Source: Caulobacter sp. X
GTDB taxonomy: Bacteria > Pseudomonadota > Alphaproteobacteria > Caulobacterales > Caulobacteraceae
Direction of reading: 5' to 3'
DNA: 64,000 bases
NCBI RefSeq assembly: GCF_002742635.1
Contig: NZ_PEGF01000002.1
Location: 744,001-808,000 of the forward strand
Shown here: in pieces, positions 10,920 through 19,366 of the stretch
How the letters are laid out: every line of letters begins with the position of its first letter
Numbering within the stretch: position 1 is the first letter of the stretch
Position numbers and translations under genes: made by a program
Notes under the pieces: generated by a model
Database searches by the model: none
Seen by the model: the letters and a program-made list of their open reading frames with translations, nothing else
What the model was told of the DNA's origin: nothing

Positions 10920-12383
10920 ATGACCAAGACCCCCAAAGCCTCCGGCAAGACGACCGCCGCGAAGGCCGCCGAGCCCGTGTCCGCCCCCGCCGAACGGGGC
11001 GTCATCGACGCGATCGTCGATCCGCTGACCTCGGCCCTGAAGCGCGCCGGCCTGCGCCGCGCCCAGAAGTCGGCCGGCGAGACGACCAGCGCCGCCCCGG
11101 CCGCTCCGACCTCGCCCAAGCCCGCCTCGACCGGAGCGGGCAAGCCCGGGCTGGCGATCTCGCCCCTGGCCGTGCCGTTCCCGAACATCCCGCCGATCGC
11201 CGGCGTCGAGATCGCCACCGGCCGCGCCGGCTTCTACAAGCACGAGCGCGAGGACCTGCTCCTGATGCGCTTCGCCGAGGGCACCTCGGCGGCGGGCGTC
11301 TTCACCCGTCACGGCGTCGGCTCGGCTCCGGTGGACTGGTGCAAGCGCCAGCTGGCCGCCTCGGGCGGCGCCGACGTGCGGGCCCTGGTGGTCAACGCCG
11401 GCTGCGCCAACAGCTTCACCGGCAAGCCCGGCGCCGACGCGGTGCGCCGCGTCGCCACGGCCGTCGGCAAGCGCTTTGACTGCCGCCAGCGCGACGTGAT
11501 GATGGCCTCGACCGGCGTCATCGGCGTCATCCTGGACGACAGCAAGATCACCGCCCGCCTGCCCGAGGTCGAGGCGCGCCTGACCGCCGACGCCTGGGCC
11601 CAGGCCGGCCGGGCGATCATGACCACCGACACCTTCCCGAAGGGCGCCTACGCGACCGCCATGATCGACGGCCATGAGGTCAAGATCGCGGGGATCGCCA
11701 AGGGCTCGGGCATGATCGCGCCGGACATGGCCACCATGCTGGCCTTCGTCGCCACCGACGCGGCCATCGCCCCGGCCGCCCTGCAGACCCTGGTCAGCCT
11801 CTATACCCGCACGACCTTCAACTGCGTGACGGTGGACGGCGACCGCTCGACCAACGACACCTTGCTGCTGTTCGCCACCGGCCAGTCGGGCGCGCCCAAG
11901 ATCAGCCGTCCGGGCGACAAGCGCCTGGCCGACTTCCGGGAAAAACTGGAAGGCGTGCTGCTGGACCTGGCTTTGCAGCTGGTCCGCGACGGGGAAGGGG
12001 CGACCAAGTTCGTCAAGATCACCGTCAACGGCGCCGAGAGCCCAGCTTCGGCCCGCAAGATCGCCCGCACCATCGCCGAGAGCCCGCTGGTCAAGACCGC
12101 CTTCGCCGGCGAGGACGCCAACTGGGGCCGCATCGTCATGGCCGTGGGCCGCGCCGACGAGCCGGTCGTCCGCGAGCGCATCAGCGTCAAGTTCGGCGAC
12201 CTCTACGCCGCCCGGGACGGCCTGATCTCGCCCGAGTACGACGAGGCCAAGATGAGCGCCTACGTCAAGAACCAGGAGTTCGAGGTCTCGGTGGACGTCG
12301 GCGTTGGCAAGGGCTCGGCCACGGTGTGGACCTGCGACCTGACCAAGCAGTACGTGGCGATCAACGGGGATTACCGGAGCTAG
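10920..12383 (+). CDS. argJ: bifunctional ornithine acetyltransferase / N-acetylglutamate synthase
   Basis: Catalyses the first and fifth steps of the cyclic arginine pathway by moving acetyl from N-acetylornithine to glutamate. The ArgJ core spans about 76-487. The self-cleavage site that makes the alpha and beta chains is between A271 and T272 in the conserved MIAPDMATML segment, with T272 the nucleophile of the mature enzyme. Residues 1-75 are an unusual Ala/Pro/Thr/Lys-rich extension not needed in typical ArgJ proteins of about 410 residues. The frame of the extension is continuous and the ATG lies 12 bases after the foldase gene. Whether the enzyme is bifunctional or ornithine-only needs assay. 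Confidence 0.95.
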   Translation: MTKTPKASGKTTAAKAAEPVSAPAERGVIDAIVDPLTSALKRAGLRRAQKSAGETTSAAPAAPTSPKPASTGAGKPGLAISPLAVPFPNIPPIAGVEIATGRAGFYKHEREDLLLMRFAEGTSAAGVFTRHGVGSAPVDWCKRQLAASGGADVRALVVNAGCANSFTGKPGADAVRRVATAVGKRFDCRQRDVMMASTGVIGVILDDSKITARLPEVEARLTADAWAQAGRAIMTTDTFPKGAYATAMIDGHEVKIAGIAKGSGMIAPDMATMLAFVATDAAIAPAALQTLVSLYTRTTFNCVTVDGDRSTNDTLLLFATGQSGAPKISRPGDKRLADFREKLEGVLLDLALQLVRDGEGATKFVKITVNGAESPASARKIARTIAESPLVKTAFAGEDANWGRIVMAVGRADEPVVRERISVKFGDLYAARDGLISPEYDEAKMSAYVKNQEFEVSVDVGVGKGSATVWTCDLTKQYVAINGDYRS

Positions 12384-12393
12384 GGGTTAGCGA

Positions 12394-12523
12394 GCGCCCC
12401 CTCCGTCACGCGGCTTCGCCGCGCGCCACCTCCCCCGTTACACGGGTGAGGAGGACCCTTCATCCTCCCCCGCGCGCGGGGGAGGTGGATCGGCGCCGAT
12501 AGGCGACGAGACGGAGGGGGCGC
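12394..12523. repeat. long palindromic intergenic repeat, family 1
   Basis: The outer arms 12394-12407 and 12510-12523 are perfect 14-base reverse complements. Inside are further hairpins built from CTCCCCCGC-type units. Related elements lie at 23420-23536, 33759-33905 and 60418-60530. On transcription this would fold into a multi-stem structure; it fills the gap after argJ. Confidence 0.8.
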
Positions 12524-12561
12524 TTATGCTAAAACACCCAAACACCCCCCGGAGCCACCCC

Positions 12562-13044
12562 ATGACCGCCCTCACCCCCGACCAGGAAGCCGCCCAACTG
12601 GCCAAGCTGACCGAGGTCTGCCGCGCCGCCGGCTATGTGGTCGAGGCGATCGACCGGGGGCTGGAGGTCGCGGGCGAGGACGAGGAGGACGGCGCCTTCT
12701 ACCTGCTGCCCGACCATGGCTGGGTGCAGGCGCGCTGTCTGGTGCTGGATCCCGAAGACCTGAACCAGGCCCGCGACCTGACCGCGCTGTTCGAGACCAT
12801 CGCCCGCGTGCAGTTCCGCCTGATCGGCTGCCGCTTCGCCTATGACGGCGAGAGCGGCCTGTGGCTGGTCGAGGACCTCTATCCCGGCTTCGACCTCGCC
12901 GGCGTCCCGGCGGTGCTGGAGCAGCTGACCTATGTCTGGGACGCGCTGGAGCCGCTGTTCGCCCAGGCGCTGCTCGGCGAAATCCCCAGCGAGGACGCCC
13001 TCGACGGCGCGTTCGACCTGGAAGCGGCCACCCTGCCGAACTAA
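12562..13044 (+). CDS. conserved hypothetical acidic protein
   Basis: A 160-residue, strongly acidic, soluble-looking protein without signal peptide or membrane segment. I do not recognise the family. It has a GGAG ribosome binding site seven bases before the ATG at 12562; the frame is open 12 codons upstream into the repeat element, which I reject as coding. Aromatic and acidic residues dominate (for example DEEDGAFYLLPDHGW near 40). It stands between two repeat or hairpin elements and may be monocistronic. Confidence 0.7.
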   Translation: MTALTPDQEAAQLAKLTEVCRAAGYVVEAIDRGLEVAGEDEEDGAFYLLPDHGWVQARCLVLDPEDLNQARDLTALFETIARVQFRLIGCRFAYDGESGLWLVEDLYPGFDLAGVPAVLEQLTYVWDALEPLFAQALLGEIPSEDALDGAFDLEAATLPN

Positions 13045-13070
13045 GCTTGGCCTTGAACCCGACCGAAAGC

Positions 13071-13097
13071 GGAACCGCTCGTCGCGAGCGCCGTTCC
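13071..13097. terminator. GC-rich hairpin between hypothetical genes
   Basis: Imperfect inverted repeat (GGAAC.GCTCG paired with CGAGC..GTTCC) around a short loop, 27 bases after the stop at 13044. There is no T-tract, so termination is only suggested. Confidence 0.4.
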
Positions 13098-13128
13098 TGA
13101 TCGGTGTTTACTGGGTGGAGGGCGAGAG

Positions 13129-13689
13129 ATGTCCGTGAAGCGATCGGTTCTGTTCGGGGCGATGGCCCTGGCTCTGGCGGCCTCGCCGGCGATGGCCGGG
13201 CAGGCCAAGCCGGATCAGTCCAAGTCGGAGGCCAAGTCCGACGCCTCCAAGACGACGCAGGAGGAGCCCGGGCGCTGGGACGACACCCGCAAGAAGGCGC
13301 TCGAGATCGGCTCGCAGCCGGCCCGCGACGTCGGCATGTCCCGGCGCGAGGTGCCGCCGATCCTGCAGAAGGCCTATGACGACCCCTACAGCCTGAAGGG
13401 TCTGAAGACTTGCAAGGCCCTGTCGGCCGAGGTCACCAGCCTGAACGGCGTGCTGGGTCCCGACTACGTGGTTGGCAACGCCTACAAGGAAAACCGCGCC
13501 GGCAAGCTGGCCGAGGCGGGCGGCAAGACGATCATCAACAGCATCATCCCGTTCCGCGGCCTGGTGCGCGAGGTGACCGGCGCCGCCCCCGCCGACCGCC
13601 AGATGAACGCGGCGATCGATGCGGGCCTGGCCCGCCGCGGCTTCCTGCGCGGCGTGCACCTGAAGCAGGGCTGCAAGACGAAGTTCTGA
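13129..13689 (+). CDS. hypothetical exported protein
   Basis: A 186-residue protein with a clear Sec signal peptide (about 1-23, cleavage after AMAG). The mature N-terminus is Lys/Ser/Asp-rich low complexity (about 24-50), followed by a more ordered domain with two cysteines (near 96 and 183) that could form a disulfide. A strong GGAGGGCGAGAG ribosome binding site supports the start. A glycine/alanine hydrophobic patch around 130-145 (IINSIIPFRGLVREV) may be membrane-interacting. The family is not recognised. Confidence 0.72.
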   Translation: MSVKRSVLFGAMALALAASPAMAGQAKPDQSKSEAKSDASKTTQEEPGRWDDTRKKALEIGSQPARDVGMSRREVPPILQKAYDDPYSLKGLKTCKALSAEVTSLNGVLGPDYVVGNAYKENRAGKLAEAGGKTIINSIIPFRGLVREVTGAAPADRQMNAAIDAGLARRGFLRGVHLKQGCKTKF

Positions 13690-13789
13690 GCATCGGGCAT
13701 CGAACGTTTTTCCGCAGTGCGCTCGAGGTTGCTGTGTGTCTAGGTGCGCCTTAAGGTTGCGTCAGGACCAATCCTAGGCTGGCGTTCCG

Positions 13790-14335
13790 ATGCTCCCTGT
13801 TTCTCTCGCGGTTCTGCTGGCGTTGAACGCGGCCGGGTCAGCTGCCGGCAGTCCGCCCTTCGACGCCACGGCGGCCGGGCGTGTCGCCTTCGGCGAAGTC
13901 TGCCTCAAGGCCGTCGCCGAGGGGCGCCCTGTCGCGGACCTGGCGCAGGCCGCTGCGATGGAGCCCGTGACGCCGACTACGGTCGGCGCGACGCTTAACG
14001 ACAAGGCCTGGAAGGTGGGGCGGATCCAGCCGGCCCATGTCGTGGCCTGGACCGACGGCGGCTGCACCGCCAGCGTCGATCGGGGCGACCCGGCGGCGCT
14101 GAGCGCCATGGCTCGCGCCGCCATCCTGGCCCGGCCTGAAGGGTTCCGCGCCGGGGTTTCCGGCCTGTATGATGGCGAGCGGGTGGAGCGCAGCATCTAC
14201 TGCGCCGAGCGCAAGGGCCGCTGGATCGTCGCCAGCATCACGGTTCCCGGTCCCAAGGCCAATGGCCGGACGCGGGCCCTGTCGTCCAGCGCCTATTCCC
14301 GGCCTACGCCGTCGAACCTCTGCCGGCCGGGCTAA
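13790..14335 (+). CDS. hypothetical exported protein
   Basis: A 181-residue protein with an N-terminal signal peptide (about 1-21). The mature part has three cysteines (two in the motifs FGEVCL and GGCTAS, a third near IYCAER) plus a C-terminal LCRPG, suggesting disulfides in the periplasm. I do not recognise the family. It lies 100 bases after another exported hypothetical and is convergent with the GH115 gene, ending five bases before it. Confidence 0.65.
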   Translation: MLPVSLAVLLALNAAGSAAGSPPFDATAAGRVAFGEVCLKAVAEGRPVADLAQAAAMEPVTPTTVGATLNDKAWKVGRIQPAHVVAWTDGGCTASVDRGDPAALSAMARAAILARPEGFRAGVSGLYDGERVERSIYCAERKGRWIVASITVPGPKANGRTRALSSSAYSRPTPSNLCRPG

Positions 14336-14340
14336 CCGCT

Positions 14341-16929
14341 TCAGCGCATATCCAGCGACACCTTTTCCAGCACCGCGTTGTCGTCGAGGCGCCAGACCTT
14401 GACCACGTGACGGCCGGCCGTGAGGGCGGGGAAGCGGGCCTCGACCGTGTGGACGTGATTCTTGACCGCCTCGATCCACCGCGCCTGTTCCGGACGGCTG
14501 GCCGCGCCGGGCGTCGGGATCAGGTCGGACTTCACCACCTGCATCGGACCATCGTCGATCGAGATCCCAATCTTGATCCCGTCGCCGCCGGTTGCGTCCA
14601 GGGTTGGGGCCAGGGCCAGGCGCACGATGGCCGGACCCGCGCGCGGGATGTCGACGCCGTATTCCAGCCGCACGCCGTCGGCGGCGGTGGTCGAGGGGCG
14701 GCCCTGCGGCAGGGCCAGCACCGCGTCGCCATGGCCGAGGCGCGGCACGACGGTCCACGACAGGCCCTTGCCGCCGACCGCGCGGTCGAACCTGGCGGCC
14801 TCCCGCGTGACGAGGTTGGGATCGCTCGCGGCCGAGCGCGCGAAGACGATCTTGGCCTTCAGCTTCTCGGGCGGCGTGTCGGCCGAGACGCGGGCGACGC
14901 TGGGCATGGTCTGCTGGGTCGGGTCGTTCCAGATCACATAGCTCATGTGAACCTGGTTCATCATGCCGTCCCACTTGCCGCCGTTCAGGGCGTGGTACTG
15001 GGCGGTCAGGTCCGCGTCGCGCTTGAAGGCGGCCTCGACCTTGTCGGCGAAGACATTGGCGCGGGCGTCGTTGCGGGCCGACAGGCGACGGTTCCAGGCC
15101 GTGGCGTAGTACATCTCGTAGAGATTGGCGAAGGCCGTCACCGGGTACTCGACCAGCTGGTAGTAGGCGTCCAACTGGTCGGGCCGCAGCTTGGTCTTGA
15201 TCGCCGCGACCTTGGCGTCCAGCGCGCGCCAGCGGTCGACGATGTCGCCGAACTCTCCGCCGTCCAGCGGTCCGGCGCCGTTGTCCGGACCCAGCGGGAA
15301 GGTGTCCTGATCGATCAGCTCCGGCTTCCGCCGCGAGGCCAGGGTCTCGTATTCCGAAAGCGCCTCGCCGATCTCCGCGCCCAACGCCGGGCCGAAGGTC
15401 TCGGACGCCCAGTCGCGCGGGAAGTCCGCCAGGGCCTTGGGCGTCATGGCCTCGGGATTCCAGGCCATGCGCAGGAAGAAGCTGAGCGGATATTCCATCG
15501 GCTTGATGTCGCCGACATTGACGATCCACAGGTTCCGAGCCTCGCGCTGGTAGGCGAGATCCATCTGCTGCCAGACCTTGGCGACCTGGTTGGTGTTGAT
15601 CCACTTGTAGTTCCGCGGACCGCCCACATAGTCGAAGTGGTAGTAGACGCCGTAGCCGCCCGCGCGCGGCAGCTTGTCCTTGCCGGCGACCGGCAGGCGG
15701 CGGATCTGGCCCCAGTTGTCGTCGGCGAACAGCAGGGTCACGTCGTCCGGCACCCGCATGCCGTGGTCGTAGTAGTCCTGGACCTCCTTGTAGAGCGCCC
15801 ACACCTGCGGGGTCTGGTCGGCCGGCTTGCCGGTGACGTCGGCGATGATCTGGCGCTGGTCGGCGACGACCTTCTCCAGCAGCTGGGTCGCCGCGCCCTC
15901 GGCCATCGGCTCGTCGCCGTCGCCGCGCATGCCCACGGTCACGACGCTCTCGTACGGCGCGCCATCGCCCTTCGACATCATCCGCTCTATGCCGCCGCGC
16001 CAGAAGGTCCGCAGGTTCTCGGCGTTGGTCGCGTAGTCCCAGCGGCCGCCGGTCACCCCCTTGTCGGTGTTGCGGTGCCACTCGTCCTGGGCGCGGGTCA
16101 TCGGCTCGTGGTGCGAGCTGCCCATGACGACGCCCATCTCGTCGGCGATGACCTTGCTCTGGGGATCGTCGTCGTTGAACGCCTTGGGCGCCCACATGGC
16201 CGGCCACAGATAGTTGCCCTTCAGGCGCAGCATCAGTTCGAAGACGTGAGCGTAGGCCTTGGAATTGACCCCGCCGAACTTGGCCTTGGTCCAGCCGCTG
16301 AAGGCCGGGTTCTCGTCGTTGATGAAGAAGCCGCGATACTTGACGCGCGGATGGTCGGCGCGGGCGCCGGCCGTGAGGAAGAGGTCGCTCTTGCGCGTGA
16401 CCGGGACGTCGGCCCACCAGACCCACGGCGAGACGCCGATCCGCTCGGAGAGGTCATAGGCGCCGAACACCGCCCCGCGCCGGTCCGAGCCGACGATGAC
16501 CAGGGCGCGCGGGATGTTGGGGGCGGGGCGCTCGACCACCACCTGGCGGAAGCCCTCCCATTGGCCTTGCAGATCCTCGATCTTCAGCTTGCCGGCCTTG
16601 ACGAGGCCGTCGATGACCGGGCTCTGGCCCAGGACGCCCAGGATCACGACGGGACCCTTGGCCTTGGAGAGGTCGTCCAGCTTGAGGGCCTCGCCGCCGG
16701 CGACGCGGGCGAGGTCGCCGCGCAAGGCTTCGGCGGCGTGGCGCACGGCCGGATTGGCCTTGGCGTCGACATAGACGGCGGCCGGATGGCCCTTCTGGAT
16801 CAGGGCCAGGCTCGTCGCCTTGCCCGTGGCGCAGACGCTGACCGGCGTATCGCAGGCGAAGGCCGCCGAGGCCGAGAGGGCGAGGGTCAGGCCGCACGCC
16901 GCCCCCAACTTGAACCTGAAGTCCCGCAC
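14341..16929 (-). CDS. GH115 xylan alpha-1,2-glucuronidase, exported
   Basis: An 862-residue glycoside hydrolase of family GH115, which removes (4-O-methyl-)glucuronic acid from glucuronoxylan, including internal side chains. Family hallmarks are the GVSPWVWWADVP segment, KYRGFFINDENP, LKGNYLWPAMW and GSSHHEPM, all in the first 310 residues, and a C-terminal beta-sandwich region. I choose the GTG at 16929: it has a GGGGAG ribosome binding site and gives a clean signal peptide of about 25 residues ending AFA; the ATG 11 codons upstream does not. No other xylan-utilisation genes are nearby, so the gene is an orphan here. A possible operator lies at 16962-16990. Confidence 0.92.
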   Translation of the reverse strand: MRDFRFKLGAACGLTLALSASAAFACDTPVSVCATGKATSLALIQKGHPAAVYVDAKANPAVRHAAEALRGDLARVAGGEALKLDDLSKAKGPVVILGVLGQSPVIDGLVKAGKLKIEDLQGQWEGFRQVVVERPAPNIPRALVIVGSDRRGAVFGAYDLSERIGVSPWVWWADVPVTRKSDLFLTAGARADHPRVKYRGFFINDENPAFSGWTKAKFGGVNSKAYAHVFELMLRLKGNYLWPAMWAPKAFNDDDPQSKVIADEMGVVMGSSHHEPMTRAQDEWHRNTDKGVTGGRWDYATNAENLRTFWRGGIERMMSKGDGAPYESVVTVGMRGDGDEPMAEGAATQLLEKVVADQRQIIADVTGKPADQTPQVWALYKEVQDYYDHGMRVPDDVTLLFADDNWGQIRRLPVAGKDKLPRAGGYGVYYHFDYVGGPRNYKWINTNQVAKVWQQMDLAYQREARNLWIVNVGDIKPMEYPLSFFLRMAWNPEAMTPKALADFPRDWASETFGPALGAEIGEALSEYETLASRRKPELIDQDTFPLGPDNGAGPLDGGEFGDIVDRWRALDAKVAAIKTKLRPDQLDAYYQLVEYPVTAFANLYEMYYATAWNRRLSARNDARANVFADKVEAAFKRDADLTAQYHALNGGKWDGMMNQVHMSYVIWNDPTQQTMPSVARVSADTPPEKLKAKIVFARSAASDPNLVTREAARFDRAVGGKGLSWTVVPRLGHGDAVLALPQGRPSTTAADGVRLEYGVDIPRAGPAIVRLALAPTLDATGGDGIKIGISIDDGPMQVVKSDLIPTPGAASRPEQARWIEAVKNHVHTVEARFPALTAGRHVVKVWRLDDNAVLEKVSLDMR

Positions 16930-16961
16930 GCTTTCTCCCCGTTCGGCTGTTACCGTTATCA

Positions 16962-16990
16962 TCTGACCAATAAGGCGGCGAGGTCAGACC
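16962..16990. promoter_or_regulatory. possible GntR-type operator upstream of the GH115 gene
   Basis: TCTGACC at 16962-16968 and GGTCAGA at 16982-16988 form an inverted repeat, and 16982-16990 is itself an odd-centred palindrome GGTC-A-GACC. GGTCNGACC-like sites are typical of FadR-subfamily GntR regulators, some of which control uronate genes. It is 33 bases upstream of the GH115 start and also lies in the divergent ABC transporter upstream region. Confidence 0.4.
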
Positions 16991-17073
16991 AGCAAGCCCG
17001 GCGTTCCACACCCTTGCCGTCCTTCGCGTAATCGCGTTCAACTCCCGGTCTGTGATCGTGTTTGGGGGCGGGT

Positions 17074-17811
17074 TTGACGGAAGCTTTGATCGTGCGGGGG
17101 CTGAGCAAGACGTTCGCCAAGCCCGCGGTGTCGGATCTGGATCTGACGGTCCATGCGGGGGAGCTCTACGCGCTGCTCGGGCCGAACGGGGCCGGCAAGA
17201 CGACGACCTTGCGGATGGTGGCGGGCCTGACCCAGCCGGACAAGGGCGAGGTCTCGATCTTCGGCGTCGACGCCCGCAAGGAGCCCGCGGCCGCCAAGGC
17301 CCTGCTGGCCTGGGCGCCGGACGAGGCGATGATCTACGACAAGCTGACGCCGCTGGAATATCTGGAGTTCGTCGCCGGCCTCTGGAACATCGACCCGACG
17401 ACCGCCAAGACGCGGGCCGAACAGCTGCTCGCGACCCTCGGCCTGACCGACGAGGCGCGGCGGCGGTGCGAGGGCTTCTCGCGCGGCATGAAGCAGAAGG
17501 TCGCCCTGGCCGGGGCCCTGATCCACGAGCCCAAGCTGCTGATCCTGGACGAGCCGCTGACCGGCCTCGACGCCGCCGCCGCGCGCCTGGTCAAGGACAT
17601 GCTGCGGGCCCGCGTGGACGCCGGCGGCACGGTGATCCTGACCACCCACATCCTCGAGGTCGCCGAGCGCATGGCCGACCGGATCGGCATCATCGCGGGC
17701 GGTCGCCTGCTGGCCGAGGGCACGCTGGACCAGCTGCGCGGCCAGGCCGGCGAGGCGAGCGGCGGCACGCTGGAGGACGTCTTCCTGCAACTGACGGCCG
17801 AGGCCGCCTGA
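17074..17811 (+). CDS. ABC transporter ATP-binding protein
   Basis: A 245-residue ABC ATPase of the ABC-2 export type. It shows Walker A GPNGAGKT (near 36-43), a signature segment degenerate as FSRGMKQK (about 132), Walker B LLILDEP with the D-loop GLD, and the switch histidine in LTTHILEVAE. The TTG at 17074 is preceded by a G-rich Shine-Dalgarno; another TTG four codons upstream is possible. The stop overlaps the start of the permease gene by one base (TGATG), so the two are translationally coupled. The cargo is unknown. Confidence 0.9.
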   Translation: MTEALIVRGLSKTFAKPAVSDLDLTVHAGELYALLGPNGAGKTTTLRMVAGLTQPDKGEVSIFGVDARKEPAAAKALLAWAPDEAMIYDKLTPLEYLEFVAGLWNIDPTTAKTRAEQLLATLGLTDEARRRCEGFSRGMKQKVALAGALIHEPKLLILDEPLTGLDAAAARLVKDMLRARVDAGGTVILTTHILEVAERMADRIGIIAGGRLLAEGTLDQLRGQAGEASGGTLEDVFLQLTAEAA

Positions 17812-19361
17812 TGGCGCTGTTCAAGCCGGCCAGCACGCCCTGGCTGCTCGCCCACGAACTGCGCCTGGGTTGGCGCGGCGCTATGGCCGGCCGCAAGCGC
17901 GGCGCCGTGGGCAGCATCATCGCCTTCTCGGTGCTGGGGGCGATGGCCCTGATCGGCGGGGTGTTCCTGGCCCTGGGCATGAAGGGCCACGAGATTCCCG
18001 TCGGGCCGCTGTCGATCGCCATCGCGGCCCTCGCCACGGCGGTGATCCTGACCCTGATGCTGTCCAGCACCCTGGCCGGCGCCGCCGACGCGCTCTATGT
18101 GCGCGGGGACCTGGACCTGCTGTTCTCCTCGCCGCTGTCGCCGCGCAAGGTGCTGTTCGTCCGGGCGCTGGGCCTGGCGGTCTCGGCCCTGCTCTGGTTC
18201 CTGGTCCCGGCGGTTCTGCTGCTCGCGCCGTCGATCGTGATGGGCCATCCGGCCTGGGCGTCGGTGTTCGTGGTGCTGATCGCCGCCGCCCTGGCGGCCG
18301 CGGGCGTGGGGCTGCTGCTGGCCATGGCGCTGTTCGCTCTGATCGGCCCGCGCCGCACGCGCACCGTGGCTCAGGTGATGGCCGCCCTGATCGGCGCGGC
18401 CTTCTTCCTGGCCAGCCAGTACCAGAACCTGCTGGGCAAGAAGGCCAGCCAGAGCCTGTTCGCCGAGATCGCCCTGGCCGCCAAGGAAGGGCGCATCACG
18501 CCGCCGCCCCTGGCCGACCTGCCGCTGCGGGCGGCGCTGGGCCAGCCCCTGCCGCTGCTGAGCCTCGTCGCGATCGGCGCTGGGATCTTCCTGCTGTCCG
18601 CCTGGACCCTGGGCCGCCGTTTCGCCGACGCGGCCGCCGCCACCCAAGGCGCCGAGACCCGCAAGGCCGCCAAGGGGCCGGGCCGCGCCTTCGCCGCCGG
18701 CGCCTTCCGCGCCACCCTGCGCAAGGAGCTGAGGCTGATGGGACGCGACGCGGCCCTGCTGTCTCAGGTGCTGCTGCGGGTGCTCTACATGCTGCCGCTG
18801 GCCCTGGTGCTGGCCCGCAACGCCGCCGAGCAGCCCGCCTGGATGCTGGCCGGCGGCGCGGCGGGCGTCGCCTTCCTGGCCGGTCAGGTCGCGGGCAGCC
18901 TGATCTGGATCACGGTTTCGGCGGAGGATACGCCCGACCTGCTGGCCCTGGCGCCGACCCCGGTCTCGGTGCTGAACCGCGCCAAGCTGGCGGCGGCGCT
19001 GATCCCGGTCGGTCTGCTGCTGGTGGTCCCGGTCGGGGTCATGGCCTGGTTCCAGCCGATGGCCGGCTTCTGGACGGCGGTCGGCTCGGGCCTCACCGCC
19101 TGGGCGGCGGGCATGATCGGCGTCTGGCGTCAGAAGCCGGGCAAGCGCGCCGACTTCCGCCGCCGGCGCGCCAGCTCGTTCCTGGCCGCCCTGGGCGAGC
19201 TGGCGGTGACCATGCTGATCGGCGTGGCGACCGCCTGCGCCGTCGCCGGCTGGCTGGTCTGGGCCGCCCCGCCGCTGATCGTCGCCGGGGCCCTGATGAT
19301 GGCCCTGCGCCGCACCGAAGACCAGATCGCCGCGGCCTTGCGGGCGGCGGCGGTGGCTTAG
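17811..19361 (+). CDS. ABC transporter permease
   Basis: A 516-residue integral membrane protein with about twelve hydrophobic segments arranged in two halves, around a cytoplasmic stretch near 275-300. The ATG at 17811 overlaps the ATPase stop codon. Similar large permeases pair with single ABC-2 ATPases in uncharacterised exporters. An ELRLGWRGAM segment near the N-terminus precedes the first helix. The frame is open upstream inside the ATPase gene but those codons are a shadow. No substrate can be inferred. Confidence 0.85.
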   Translation: MALFKPASTPWLLAHELRLGWRGAMAGRKRGAVGSIIAFSVLGAMALIGGVFLALGMKGHEIPVGPLSIAIAALATAVILTLMLSSTLAGAADALYVRGDLDLLFSSPLSPRKVLFVRALGLAVSALLWFLVPAVLLLAPSIVMGHPAWASVFVVLIAAALAAAGVGLLLAMALFALIGPRRTRTVAQVMAALIGAAFFLASQYQNLLGKKASQSLFAEIALAAKEGRITPPPLADLPLRAALGQPLPLLSLVAIGAGIFLLSAWTLGRRFADAAAATQGAETRKAAKGPGRAFAAGAFRATLRKELRLMGRDAALLSQVLLRVLYMLPLALVLARNAAEQPAWMLAGGAAGVAFLAGQVAGSLIWITVSAEDTPDLLALAPTPVSVLNRAKLAAALIPVGLLLVVPVGVMAWFQPMAGFWTAVGSGLTAWAAGMIGVWRQKPGKRADFRRRRASSFLAALGELAVTMLIGVATACAVAGWLVWAAPPLIVAGALMMALRRTEDQIAAALRAAAVA

Positions 19362-19366
19362 GAGCC

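Noticed and set aside
14407..17031. 874-residue frame antisense to GH115
   Set aside because: Same artefact; no domain-like sequence and no ribosome binding site.
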